A stretch of DNA of 64,000 nt, taken from assembly GCA_949283655.1 (NCBI GenBank), contig CASDTH010000003.1:62001-126000 (forward strand), written 5' to 3'. This DNA comes from an uncultured bacterium. GTDB taxonomy: Bacteria; Bacillota; Clostridia; Oscillospirales; Acutalibacteraceae. Below the pieces are notes generated by a model. The model ran no database searches. It was not told the DNA's origin and was given only the letters and a program-made list of their open reading frames with translations. Each line of letters begins with the position of its first letter. Position 1 is the stretch's first letter. This document shows, in pieces, positions 54,548 to 63,541 of the stretch. The position numbers and the translations under genes were made by a program.

Positions 54548-55822
54548 TCATGCTCTTTGATAAACCAGCTCGCCCCGGCAGAAGGTGTATTGCACACGCC
54601 CTTGCAGCCGTAGGCCCTTAAATGCGCTGTTGCGGGATTTCCCATGGAACCGGGCGGGCTCTACCACCCAGCTTTCCTGCGGGTCAAACAGCATTATGTC
54701 CGCAATCCCGCCCTCACGCAGAGTGCCGCATGGGGCTTTGAGAATTCGCGCCGGCACGGACGACATCCGATACAACAACTCCGGCAGGCTCATAACCCCC
54801 TGCCCTACCAGGCAGGTGATTCCGGCTCCAAGCGAAGTCTCCAGGCCGATTACGCCGTTAGGCGCTTTGACAAAATCTGCTTTTTCCTCCGCCGTATGCG
54901 GCGCGTGATCGGTGGCGATCGCATCGATCGTCCCATCTTGCAGACCCTCTAAAATGGCCAAACGATCCCGCTCCGGGCGCAGGGGCGGGCTCATGCGGTA
55001 ATCCGCATCGCAGGCAAGCAGCTTTTCATCCGTCATCATAAAATAATGCGGGCAGGTTTCCGCCGTGACTTTAGCCCCCATCTTCTTGGCTGCGCGAATC
55101 ATCTGCACACTCACCGCTGTACTTACATGGCAGATGTGGACGGGAGCTCCAGTTGATAGAGAGAGCGAAAGCTCACGCGCCGTGCCCACATCCTCGGCGG
55201 CGGCTGGGACGCCCGGCACGCCGAGCGCTTGCGACACCGCACCCTCATGGATCAGGCCGTTGCGCGTGAGCGTTTTATCCTCACAATGCGCCAGCACCGG
55301 CACACCCATGCTGGCGGCCCGCCGCATGGCTTCTGCCATAAAATAGGCCGTGGATACCGGACATCCGTCATCCGAAAAAGCAACGGCGCCAGCCCTTTTC
55401 AACGCCTCAAAATCCGTCAGTTCCTTCCCGGTAAGGCCCTTTGTAATCGCCGCCACCGGCAGCACACGCGCCTTTGCATGGGAAGCTTTCTCCAAAATAT
55501 AGCGAATGGTCTCCGGTGAATCGGCTGCCGGAGCAGTATTTGGCATCGCCGCAACGCTGGTTACCCCTCCAGCGGCGGCAGCCTCACAGCCGCTTTCAAT
55601 ATCCTCCTTATGTGTTAGGCCAGGATCCCGGAGATGCACATGCATATCCACAAGGCCTGGGGCGAGGCAGAGACCGTCCGCATCCAACGTGCGGCAGCCC
55701 CGCCTGGAGAGAAACGGCCCGATTTGAGCAATGCAGCCGTTTTCCAACAGGATATCGCCGGTATAATCCACGCCTGCGGAGAGATCCAGCATATGCGCAT
55801 GACGAATCAGCCATTCAGACAT
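54548..55822 (-). CDS. pyrC: Dihydroorotase
   Basis: 424 residues, type I amidohydrolase. Zinc ligands lie in DMHVHLRDPGLTHKED, AHCED and CHVSTA; SDDGCPV and ATDHAPHT carry the catalytic acids. It closes carbamoyl-aspartate to dihydroorotate. First pyr gene here, 67 nt after the PBP gene; pyrB and pyrE are not in the window and no PyrR attenuator was seen. AGGAGG precedes the ATG. Confidence 0.94.
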   Translation of the reverse strand: MSEWLIRHAHMLDLSAGVDYTGDILLENGCIAQIGPFLSRRGCRTLDADGLCLAPGLVDMHVHLRDPGLTHKEDIESGCEAAAAGGVTSVAAMPNTAPAADSPETIRYILEKASHAKARVLPVAAITKGLTGKELTDFEALKRAGAVAFSDDGCPVSTAYFMAEAMRRAASMGVPVLAHCEDKTLTRNGLIHEGAVSQALGVPGVPAAAEDVGTARELSLSLSTGAPVHICHVSTAVSVQMIRAAKKMGAKVTAETCPHYFMMTDEKLLACDADYRMSPPLRPERDRLAILEGLQDGTIDAIATDHAPHTAEEKADFVKAPNGVIGLETSLGAGITCLVGQGVMSLPELLYRMSSVPARILKAPCGTLREGGIADIMLFDPQESWVVEPARFHGKSRNSAFKGLRLQGRVQYTFCRGELVYQRA

Positions 55823-55889
55823 AGCACACCTCCTATTTCATTCCACATTCCAGTATTACAAGCTGCAAAACCCCAAATACACACTCATT

Positions 55890-58193
55890 TTATGGATTCA
55901 AACCACCAAGGGCATTTTCAATCACCTGACCGGCATGCCCCAGCGCATTGGAAACCGCTTCGCCTGCCTGACCAAGTGCATCCGAAACATTGCCTGCGAT
56001 ATCGCCTAACAGCCCAGCTGCGCCGCACGAGGTGCACTCCTCCGGCAGATCGGTAATCTTATACCAGCCCTTTGCCTTGGAGGTGCAGCCTGCGGAAGCA
56101 AGTAGGCCAGTCTTCGTGCAATATTCTTTTTCCACGGTAAGGCCGCTCTTTTCAAACTCCTTGGCAGGTAGGTCCTCATGGATACGCTCAAAAACCTTAT
56201 TGAATAAAATCGCAGAGGGATTGACATCCTCCGAAACAGAAATATAAGCCGGTGTATCATAGCCATACCACGTGGCAGAGATATAATAAGGCGTGCCAGC
56301 GACAAACCAACGATCCTTCTGATCTGTTGTCGTACCGGTTTTCGCGATCGTTTGGAATCCACTGACCGCATTCGCCTTTGTCGTACCATACCAGGTATTG
56401 GCCTGCAAAAGCTCACACATCAGGTCAGCCGTATCCGGCTCCAGTGCCTTTTCACCCTTGACCGAGGTTTGCAAAAGCGTCTCCGAGCCCGAGCTGTTGG
56501 TCACCTTATAGTAGCAAAACGGCTCATAATAGGTACCGCCGTTGCCGAACGCCGCAAAGGCAGCCGCCATATCCAGCGTAGTGACGCCCTGCGTAAACGC
56601 GCCGGTAACGAGAGGGGCCCAATCCTCGTCCGCATCTTCCAGTGTGGAAATGTGGAAGCGGTCGCGCAGGTATTCAAAAGATGTCTTCACCGTTACCTTC
56701 TCCAGAATGCGGGCAGGCACTGTGTTTAAAGAACGCATCAGAGCATATTGCAATGGGTGCAGCTGGCCGTCGCCTGGATCATTGCCGTAGTTCACAGGCC
56801 AGGGCTTTCCATCGACATAACGGGAGGCGGAATCCTCAATCATCGAGGACCAGTTAAACAGGTTATTTTCAATTGCCGGGGCATAGATGCTCAGCGGCTT
56901 GATCGAGGAACCAGGCTGGCGCTTGGAGGAAACCGCGCGGTTGAGCCCACGGTTCTGCGTCTTTTCGCCTGCGCCGCCTACAATTCCTACAATGCGGCCC
57001 TTATAATCCATCACCGTCATAGCGGCTTGAATATTTTTATTCATCATATTATTACGGTTGGTAAAGATAGCCTCCATATCCTCCTGAACCTCTGGCACCA
57101 TTGCGGTGTAGATTTTCAGGCCGCCGTAATAAACGCGCTGGGTCGCCTGCTGCTCCGTCAGGCCATATTGCTCCATCAGATCGTCAATCACCTGGTCGAC
57201 CACATAGTCCACATAATAGCTTTGGATTGTAACCTCCGTCTGCGCAGGCTCTTCTTCCTCATCCTCGTGCGCCGCCTTGTATTCCTCGCTATTGGTGAAC
57301 ACGAGCTTATAGTTGAGGGCTTCGTTATATTCCTCCTGCGAGATTTCTCCCTCCTCCAGCAGCACGTCAAGGCCATATTTTTGGCGAGCCTTATTATCCT
57401 CTGGATTGATAAGAGGGTTATAGGCATATGGGTACTGCGTAATCCCAAGCAGTGCCGTGCACTCCGCAAGGTTCAACTCACTGACATCCTTGCCGAAATA
57501 TTTTTCAGCCGCCGTTTTCACGCCATAGCAGCCCTCGCCGAGATAAATGGTATTGAGATACGCTTCCAGAATTTCATCTTTGGAATAGTGGCGTTCCAGA
57601 TTCAGCGCATAAAGGATCTCGTTAAATTTGCGGACGATGGTAACCTCTTTATCACCCGTCAGGTTTTTAATCAATTGTTGGGTAATCGTAGAACCGCCCT
57701 GCGACATGCCGTGCTTTACAATCGCGGAAGCTGTCCGGAACCAGTCGACGCCGTTGTGCTTTTCAAACCGTTTATCCTCAATGGCAATTGCAGCCTGTTT
57801 CATCTCCTCCGGCATTTCGGAAAGGCTAACCCAAATACGGTTTTCCGAGCCATGCAGGCGTGTTACCTCCACTGGCTCCTGCTTTTCGTTATAGGCATAC
57901 ACAATGGTGGTCTGATTCTGATTCGCTTTGTAATCATCCAAATCAATCGCAGGATCACCATAGGTAAACGTGATCATATAAATCAGCACCGTCGAACCGA
58001 CAATCAGGCAGGTTAGGCCCAGCGTTGCCAAAATGCCGAGCAGCACCCTCACAGGGGTAGAAAGATGCCTTCCCTTCCCCCTCCGTCTGCCGGGCTTCTG
58101 CGCACGGGAGGCCTGTCCCCTTTTTTTATGGGCTGATCCGGCATTGCCGGCCGGCCTTTTCACAGGCTGAGAATTTCGTGGATCATGATTCAT
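55890..58193 (-). CDS. Class A penicillin-binding protein (PBP1A-like)
   Basis: 767 residues. A basic cytoplasmic N-terminus and one transmembrane helix (about 48-75) precede a GT51 glycosyltransferase domain with EDKRFEKHNGVDWF and QGGSTITQQLIKNLTG, then a transpeptidase domain with SxxK in PGSSIKPLS, SxN in RSLNTVPA and KTG in AKTGTTTDQ. The C-terminus has Cys pairs (CTSCGAAG) and a Gly/Ala/Asn-rich tail. It polymerises and crosslinks peptidoglycan. Confidence 0.94.
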   Translation of the reverse strand: MNHDPRNSQPVKRPAGNAGSAHKKRGQASRAQKPGRRRGKGRHLSTPVRVLLGILATLGLTCLIVGSTVLIYMITFTYGDPAIDLDDYKANQNQTTIVYAYNEKQEPVEVTRLHGSENRIWVSLSEMPEEMKQAAIAIEDKRFEKHNGVDWFRTASAIVKHGMSQGGSTITQQLIKNLTGDKEVTIVRKFNEILYALNLERHYSKDEILEAYLNTIYLGEGCYGVKTAAEKYFGKDVSELNLAECTALLGITQYPYAYNPLINPEDNKARQKYGLDVLLEEGEISQEEYNEALNYKLVFTNSEEYKAAHEDEEEEPAQTEVTIQSYYVDYVVDQVIDDLMEQYGLTEQQATQRVYYGGLKIYTAMVPEVQEDMEAIFTNRNNMMNKNIQAAMTVMDYKGRIVGIVGGAGEKTQNRGLNRAVSSKRQPGSSIKPLSIYAPAIENNLFNWSSMIEDSASRYVDGKPWPVNYGNDPGDGQLHPLQYALMRSLNTVPARILEKVTVKTSFEYLRDRFHISTLEDADEDWAPLVTGAFTQGVTTLDMAAAFAAFGNGGTYYEPFCYYKVTNSSGSETLLQTSVKGEKALEPDTADLMCELLQANTWYGTTKANAVSGFQTIAKTGTTTDQKDRWFVAGTPYYISATWYGYDTPAYISVSEDVNPSAILFNKVFERIHEDLPAKEFEKSGLTVEKEYCTKTGLLASAGCTSKAKGWYKITDLPEECTSCGAAGLLGDIAGNVSDALGQAGEAVSNALGHAGQVIENALGGLNP

Positions 58194-58511
58194 AAAATTC
58201 GCTGCCTCCTTTTCTATTCCGTTATTATAGCATACTTTCCCGGAAAAGTTTAGTTGTTTTTAAAATTCTAAATTCACATAAATTGTCATCTTGCTTGCAT
58301 CCCCGTATAAAAGATGCAGGAAACGTACACAATGATACCAATGGACGGAGTACATCAGGCTTTCAAACGACTGTGCCTGTTTCATCTCGCTCCCCGATGG
58401 CAAAGCTTGACCGTCACCCATGCGGCCAGCAGCAAGCACTTCAGCATCATGTATTTACCGGCCGCTGCCCGCGAGGTGGCAAGCCTATAATAATGCAAAA
58501 GGAGGCTGGAT
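58194..58511. other. Divergent region between PBP1A and the BofC-like gene
   Basis: Holds the PBP extended -10 promoter (minus) and the leader of the plus-strand gene. No -35/-10 pair of good quality was found for the latter; a TATAAT at 58482-58487 stands alone. No other gene seen. Confidence 0.5.
58224..58234 (-). promoter_or_regulatory. Extended -10 promoter of PBP1A
   Basis: Minus strand TATGCTATAAT (TGn extended -10, TATAAT at 58224-58229) without a clear -35. Confidence 0.6.
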
Positions 58512-58832
58512 ATGATTCAAAAGGGAATCCGTTTTTTCTGTGTGATTTGCCTGGCGTTTTCTGCCGCATTTCTGGCAACGGATGCAATCCGCACCTCTGT
58601 GGCAGACGCCGGTCTTTCCGGCACGCCGCAGTCGGCCACCCAAGCGCCCTACTGGCTGGGCGTTTATCAAGGAAAGGTTGCCGCCTTTCAGGCCGGGCAG
58701 GAAGAGCCTATTGAGGTTTTTGACCTCTACCTATCCAGTTTGCCAGAGATCAATCAGCAGGAGCTTCTGCGAGGCCTTCCCGCACAAAACAAGAGGGAAT
58801 TGCAGGCTTTCATTGAGGATTACACCAGTTAA
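58512..58832 (+). CDS. Secreted BofC C-terminal-domain-like protein
   Basis: 106 residues: signal peptide (FFCVICLAFSAAFLATDA) then a small domain YWLGVYQGKVAAFQAG with FDLYLSSLPEINQQELLRG and ELQAFIEDYTS, typical of proteins annotated as BofC C-terminal domain. In Bacillus BofC restrains SpoIVB signalling in the forespore; this short protein has only the C-terminal domain. GGAGG sits 6 nt before the ATG. Confidence 0.75.
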   Translation: MIQKGIRFFCVICLAFSAAFLATDAIRTSVADAGLSGTPQSATQAPYWLGVYQGKVAAFQAGQEEPIEVFDLYLSSLPEINQQELLRGLPAQNKRELQAFIEDYTS

Positions 58833-58835
58833 AAA

Positions 58836-58880
58836 GAAACCGGCCGCCGCATGACACCTTCCTGCATCATACGGCGGCCT
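58836..58880 (-). terminator. Hairpin terminator of the small-multidrug-export gene
   Basis: Stem GGCCGCCG/CGGCGGCC (58842-58849 with 58872-58879), loop 22, followed on the minus strand by GGTTTCTTTTT. Confidence 0.65.
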
Positions 58881-58906
58881 GCAAAAGCATGCTTTGAACG
58901 CCGGGA

Positions 58907-59419
58907 TTAGGCAAATAGACGGGCAAGCCCGCCAAACATGCCATACACCACCAGCGACATAATCACCCCCGCTAGAAAAACGCCCAGCGCGATGATCGGC
59001 AGGGATTTTTTGATGCGTAAATCCAAAAGCGCGGCAATCAGTGCGCCCGTCCACCCGCCAGTCCCCGGCAGGGGAATTGCGACAAAAATCAGCAGGCCCC
59101 ATTCCTTATATTTTTCGATTTTATCGCTCTTATTCATGGAGCGCGTTTCTAGTTTATCAATGATTTTTGACCAGCGTGGAAACCGACGCAGCCAGGCAAA
59201 GATTTTTTTAATAAACAACAGAATAAACGGGATTGGCACCATGTTGCCGATAAAGGAGATGACAAATGCTGAAAGAAAGGGAACATCAAGCAGCTTTGCC
59301 ACAATCATGCCGCCTCTCAGCTCTAAAACCGGGAACAGGGACACAATAAAAACGATCAATTCGTTTGGAATTTTATTTTGAAAAAAATCGACAAAATACT
59401 GCGCCAGCGTTTCCGCCAT
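58907..59419 (-). CDS. Small multi-drug export protein family (Sm_multidrug_ex)
   Basis: 170 residues, about four or five helices. Family features: FPVLELRGGMIVA, FIGNMVPIPFILLFI and IPLPGTGGWTGALIAALL. The family name rests on a weak historical annotation; the fold is VTT/DedA-like and substrate is unknown. Monocistronic, with its own terminator. Confidence 0.8.
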   Translation of the reverse strand: MAETLAQYFVDFFQNKIPNELIVFIVSLFPVLELRGGMIVAKLLDVPFLSAFVISFIGNMVPIPFILLFIKKIFAWLRRFPRWSKIIDKLETRSMNKSDKIEKYKEWGLLIFVAIPLPGTGGWTGALIAALLDLRIKKSLPIIALGVFLAGVIMSLVVYGMFGGLARLFA

Positions 59420-59453
59420 TCTACAACCTCATTTCACAAATTCATTCCGCCGC

Positions 59454-60185
59454 TTACAGCTGATGCTCCAGTAAAAAACGGTTTGCCTTGACAAGCGTTG
59501 CTTTATCATTTTCATAATTCAAAAGCTTTAGCGCTTTTTCATAGGGCAGCCAAACGGAATCCTCAATCTCTTCCTGCTGGATTACTGTCCTTCGCTCCTG
59601 TGTGCTCGCCAAAAAAATAACTACGGACTTTTCCACTTTGCCTTGTATGGTGTATTCCGATTGAGAAGAAAATTCGGGCAGAAGCTGGATGTGAATCCCG
59701 GTTTCCTCTAAGACCTCGCGCTTAGCGGTATCCTCTTGGGTTTCGCCCTTCTCCATATGGCCCTTGGGAAAGCCCCAATGTGCGCTTCTCTTATTTTTAA
59801 TCAGCAGGTACAGGCTGCGCCCGGCCTCGGTGCGGTATACGACAGCACCGCAGGAACGCTCATAAAGGCATTCCATTGTATATCCGTAATACCCCTCGGC
59901 AAAATCAATTGCCTCCCGAATCTCAGTGTCGATAAAACGCTTGCTTTTTGGCGCAGCAACCCAGACGAATCCCTTCTGCTGCTCCCGCCGTACGATTGCA
60001 ATGACACGGCCATCAAACTCCTTGACCGGATGATCGATGCCCATCACATAAACGCCCTGCGCTTCCCCGTTCACCCCTGTTACGCCTTGTGCGTATCCAA
60101 AATTCACCCGGTAGGTAAAGGAAAAGCGGGGATGCCTTACCCCAACGGGACGCACAATTTTCACTCTGACATATTTTCCTAACAT
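59454..60185 (-). CDS. NUDIX hydrolase with N-terminal inorganic-pyrophosphatase-like domain
   Basis: 243 residues. The first 100 (GKYVRVKIVRPVGVRHP, FGYAQGVTGVNGEAQGVYV) resemble the small clostridial inorganic-pyrophosphatase-like domain. The rest is NUDIX with box GHMEKGETQEDTAKREVLEE, complete in Gly, Arg and Glu positions; GFPKGH resembles diadenosine polyphosphate hydrolases. It would cleave a nucleoside diphosphate linked to another group. It has a strong promoter and a 150-nt leader. Confidence 0.8.
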   Translation of the reverse strand: MLGKYVRVKIVRPVGVRHPRFSFTYRVNFGYAQGVTGVNGEAQGVYVMGIDHPVKEFDGRVIAIVRREQQKGFVWVAAPKSKRFIDTEIREAIDFAEGYYGYTMECLYERSCGAVVYRTEAGRSLYLLIKNKRSAHWGFPKGHMEKGETQEDTAKREVLEETGIHIQLLPEFSSQSEYTIQGKVEKSVVIFLASTQERRTVIQQEEIEDSVWLPYEKALKLLNYENDKATLVKANRFLLEHQL

Positions 60186-60340
60186 CCGTGGTTGCTCCTG
60201 CCCTCCCTTGAAAACAAATCCGCCCTTCTGTGAGCACAGGGCGCCGGGCTTTTGAGCCTGGTTCCCAAGCGTGTATCCACACGATAATCGCTTGAACGCC
60301 CTGGCAGGCGGCGGAGGATTCCCCTAAAAACTCAAGCGAT
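60186..60340 (-). other. Structured leader of the NUDIX gene
   Basis: Minus-strand ATCGCTTGA (60332-60340) pairs with TCAAGCGAT (60287-60295), enclosing GGGGAATCCTCC; further hairpins follow (GCCCTGTGCTCACAGAAGGGC). No known class recognised. Confidence 0.45.
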
Positions 60341-60347
60341 ATTTTTT

Positions 60348-60376
60348 ATTATACTGGTTTCTTTTGCGTGTGGCAA
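60348..60376 (-). promoter_or_regulatory. Promoter of the NUDIX gene
   Basis: Minus strand TTGCCA (60371-60376), 17 nt, TATAAT (60348-60353). Confidence 0.8.
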
Positions 60377-60542
60377 GTAGTTTTCGCCATTAACTTTTCA
60401 CCTGTGTCCCGCTTGCCCTTTCGCAGAAAACAAGGTAAAATACAATTTTGTATTATATAAGCCGTGCCGGCTACCACCATTTTCGTCGATGGAGCAACCG
60501 CGGCGCAACTGCCTGATTCGCGAAAGGAAGGATGGATTCGCC

Positions 60543-61370
60543 TTGCAAACACTATATATCAGCGATCTGGATGGAACGCTGCTTACTCCGCAATGCACGC
60601 TTTCCGATCAGAGCGCCCGGGTCCTGAATCAGCTGATGGAAGAGGGGCTGCTTTTCTCCATCGCCACTGCCAGGAGCGCAAGCAGTGCGATCCCCCTGCT
60701 TGCAAAGCTACAGCTGCGCCTGCCTATGATTTTGATGAACGGTGCGGTTTTATATGACCCGGTGAAAAAGCAGGTAGATTCCGTCGCTTCGATTGCTCCG
60801 CACGCCGCAGAAAAAGCGCTGGAGATTTTTGCACGGCATGGCCAGCACCCTTTTTTCACCCGCCTGCACGACGGCGTGCTGGAGGTTTGCTTCACAGAGC
60901 TGAAACCGGGCCGAAACCGGGAATACTATGAAGAACGAAAAAACGCGCCGGATAAAAAATTCTGCGCCGTAACGCAGCTGGAACTCACGCCCTTATCAGA
61001 GCCCGTTTACTTTGCTCTGTTTGGCAGCCGCAATGCGCTTGCCCCCATCGCGCAGGAACTCGGCGGGATTGTAGGCCTGTCCCACGTATTTTACAAGGAT
61101 ACCTACTCAGACGACTGGTTGATTGAAGCCTTTAGCTGTGCGGCCAGCAAACCGGCGGGTGCTGCCCGCCTGCTCAGGCAGACCGGCGCGCAGCGGTTGG
61201 TCGCTTTCGGCGATAACCTCAACGATCTGCCGTTGTTTGAAGCCTCCGACCGCTGCTATGCCGTTTCAAACGCGCACCAGGATGTCCGCCGCGCCGCGTC
61301 GGCAGTGATCGGCTCCAACGCTCACGATGCCGTGGCCCGCTTTCTTTTGGAAAACAGAAGCATTTTGTGA
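60543..61370 (+). CDS. HAD-IIB (Cof-type) hydrolase
   Basis: 275 residues from a TTG start at 60543 (AAGGAAGG upstream), matching where homologues begin (QTLYISDLDGTLL). HAD motif I DLDGTLL, motif II ATARS, motif III Lys in SKPAGAARLL and motif IV FGDNLNDLPLF. The IIB cap domain lies in the middle. It dephosphorylates a sugar phosphate or flavin nucleotide; substrate unknown. An ATG at 60489 is possible but has no site. Confidence 0.87.
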   Translation: MQTLYISDLDGTLLTPQCTLSDQSARVLNQLMEEGLLFSIATARSASSAIPLLAKLQLRLPMILMNGAVLYDPVKKQVDSVASIAPHAAEKALEIFARHGQHPFFTRLHDGVLEVCFTELKPGRNREYYEERKNAPDKKFCAVTQLELTPLSEPVYFALFGSRNALAPIAQELGGIVGLSHVFYKDTYSDDWLIEAFSCAASKPAGAARLLRQTGAQRLVAFGDNLNDLPLFEASDRCYAVSNAHQDVRRAASAVIGSNAHDAVARFLLENRSIL

Positions 61371-61419
61371 ACAGAAAGTAAAAAATTGGGGCAATCGAGC
61401 AGCAACACGGCACAAAGCC

Positions 61420-61448
61420 TTGGCTTTTTCCCGCCAGTATAGTATACT
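61420..61448 (+). promoter_or_regulatory. Promoter of the HD-domain gene
   Basis: TTGGCT (61420-61425), 17 nt, TATACT (61443-61448). Confidence 0.6.
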
Positions 61449-61481
61449 AAATTGACTTATTGTATATAAGTAAGCCTTGAC

Positions 61482-62054
61482 ATGAAATTCGAAATGAAGA
61501 AAGTGAGCGCACCACGTATGACCAAACTACATGAAGCCTATATTTGTTCCTTCTTGGGCCGCGAGCAGATGAGCCCGGCTTTTTTTGAATGTATCGAGGA
61601 TTTATATGACCGCCCGGAGGTGCAGGGGCTCTCTATTTATGAGCAGCATCTTGATATTGACCGCTTGCAGCATATCACAAGCGTCGCCTATCTCAGTTTT
61701 TTGGCCTGCCGGCGCTTGGGTCTGGATTACCGGACTGCCTCCAGAGGCGCTATCCTGCACGACTTATTCTATTATGATTGGCGGGAAAAGGATGCAAGTC
61801 ACCGGCTGCATGGATACCGGCACCCGGGCTTCGCCCTGAAAAACGCTCGTGAGCTATGCGCTCTGAGCAAAAAGGAAGAGGATATTATCATCAAGCACAT
61901 GTGGCCTCTGACGCCTCTCCTCCCCCGTTATCCGGAATCCTTCGTCGTCAGTATGGCCGATAAATACTGCGCTGCCTGGGAGCTTATTCTCTCCCTGATT
62001 CCGAAACAGGCGAACCGGCATCAAGAGCTGCTCCGCCGGAAGCGGAACGCCTAA
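61482..62054 (+). CDS. HD-domain protein
   Basis: 190 residues. Metal-dependent phosphohydrolase-type residues: His in RLQHITSVAYLSFL, HD in GAILHDLFYYDW and a later His in IIKHMWPLTP and Asp in SMADKY. HD domains of this length often act on nucleotides, but the substrate is unknown. The start is uncertain (61482, 61494 or 61518; none has a strong site). Followed after 20 nt by a membrane protein gene. Confidence 0.8.
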   Translation: MKFEMKKVSAPRMTKLHEAYICSFLGREQMSPAFFECIEDLYDRPEVQGLSIYEQHLDIDRLQHITSVAYLSFLACRRLGLDYRTASRGAILHDLFYYDWREKDASHRLHGYRHPGFALKNARELCALSKKEEDIIIKHMWPLTPLLPRYPESFVVSMADKYCAAWELILSLIPKQANRHQELLRRKRNA

Positions 62055-62074
62055 GCGGAAAGGGGGGATTATCC

Positions 62075-62917
62075 GTGGCGCCGACAGTCTCAATTTATAT
62101 CCTTTATTTTTTCTTCTACAGTGCCGCCGGCTGGTTGATGGAGTCGCTTTACTGCTCGCTGGCAAAGCATAAGTGGATCAACCGCGGCTTTTTGACCGGC
62201 CCTATGTGCCCGATTTACGGTACGGGTGCCGTTGCGTTCCTCATTTGCTTATCCCCAATCAAAGACAGCTTCGTGATTCCCTCCCTTCTTAAGCCGCCCA
62301 TTCTGTTTATCGCGGGCATGGTAGTCGCCGATATTGTAGAATTTATCACCAGCGTGCTGATGGAAAAGCTCTTCCACGCCCGTTGGTGGGATTATTCCGA
62401 TCGTAAATTTAATATCCAGGGCCGCATCTGCCTGCGCAACTCTCTGTATTGGGGGATCGCTACGCTCGTCTTCCTCTACATGGTGCACCCGCCAGTGGAG
62501 GAAATCATCCTGATGATTCCAGAGAACATCGTCTATATCATTCTGGGGCTGATTTTCGCCGTTTTCCTAGCGGATCTCATTAACGCGGTGCGCACGGCGC
62601 TCGATATCCGCAAGCTGATGGATAAAATGCGCTCCCTGCGGGAGGCTCTGGAGCAGAAGATGACGGAATTTCAGCAATCCGTCAGCAAGCGCACAGATCC
62701 TGCCTCCTGGGCGGGCGATTTTTCTGCTCGCCTGATGGAGATGCGGGAGCAGCTGGATAGCTACCGGAAAATAAAACGCCCAGGGACGCATAAAACCGGG
62801 CGAATGTTTCGTGGCTCCCAGCTCTCCAAATCCACCGACAGCACCATGCGCGCCATTGAGGAGGCGCTTGAGGAGCTCAAACGCAAGCTTACAAACGATG
62901 ATGAAGAAATGTATTGA
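62075..62917 (+). CDS. CmpB-like putative ABC transporter permease
   Basis: 280 residues, GTG start after GGGGGG. Five helices; FFYSAAGWLMESLYCSL, NRGFLTGPMCPIYGTGAV and FNIQGRICLRNSLYWGI are hallmarks of PF06541 (ABC_trans_CmpB). The C-terminal 110 residues are charged and coiled-coil-like (MRSLREALEQKMTEFQQS). No ATPase is adjacent, so transport is not proven. Confidence 0.85.
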   Translation: MAPTVSIYILYFFFYSAAGWLMESLYCSLAKHKWINRGFLTGPMCPIYGTGAVAFLICLSPIKDSFVIPSLLKPPILFIAGMVVADIVEFITSVLMEKLFHARWWDYSDRKFNIQGRICLRNSLYWGIATLVFLYMVHPPVEEIILMIPENIVYIILGLIFAVFLADLINAVRTALDIRKLMDKMRSLREALEQKMTEFQQSVSKRTDPASWAGDFSARLMEMREQLDSYRKIKRPGTHKTGRMFRGSQLSKSTDSTMRAIEEALEELKRKLTNDDEEMY

Positions 62918-62941
62918 CATAGCTGGAAGGAGGATTACACC

Positions 62942-63541
62942 ATGACAGTAAAGGAACGGATGCAAAGCGGCAAGCTCTATTTCTGCACGGATGAAGAGCT
63001 GGCAGAGGAGCAGATGCAATGCTTGGAAATCCTGTATGATTATAATCACACCCGTCCCTCGGAAGGGAAAAAGAGGGAAGAAATTTTAAATCGTCTGCTG
63101 GCTGAAGTAGGCGAAGGCTGTTACATCGAGCCTCCCCTGCACGCCAACTGGGGCAAGCATTCCCACTTTGGCAATAACGTTTATGCCAATTTCAATCTGA
63201 CGCTTGTAGACGACACAGATATTTACATTGGGGACAATGTAATGTTTGGGCCAAATGTTGTCGTTGCGACGGCGGGCCATCCGATTGACCCATCGCTCCG
63301 GCGTAAGGTGGCTCAGTTCAATATCCCTGTACGCATCGGTAGCAATGTCTGGATTGGTGCAGGTGCGATTCTTTTGCCCGGCGTAGAGATTGGTGATAAC
63401 TCCGTTATCGGCGCAGGGAGCGTGGTCACCAAGAATATCCCTGCCAACGTCGTCGCTGTAGGGAACCCCTGCCGTGTGTTGCGTGAAATCGGGCCGAGGG
63501 ATCGGGAATTCTACTATAAGGATTTAAAAATTGATTTGTGA
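62942..63541 (+). CDS. Sugar O-acetyltransferase (LacA/Maa/NodL type)
   Basis: 199 residues. N-terminal maltose acetyltransferase segment (LYFCTDEELAEEQMQCLEIL) and left-handed beta-helix hexapeptide repeats (HSHFGNNVYANFNLTLVDD, GDNVMFGPNVVV) with the catalytic His in ATAGHPID. It transfers acetyl from acetyl-CoA to a sugar hydroxyl. GGAGG 10 nt upstream. Confidence 0.93.
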   Translation: MTVKERMQSGKLYFCTDEELAEEQMQCLEILYDYNHTRPSEGKKREEILNRLLAEVGEGCYIEPPLHANWGKHSHFGNNVYANFNLTLVDDTDIYIGDNVMFGPNVVVATAGHPIDPSLRRKVAQFNIPVRIGSNVWIGAGAILLPGVEIGDNSVIGAGSVVTKNIPANVVAVGNPCRVLREIGPRDREFYYKDLKIDL

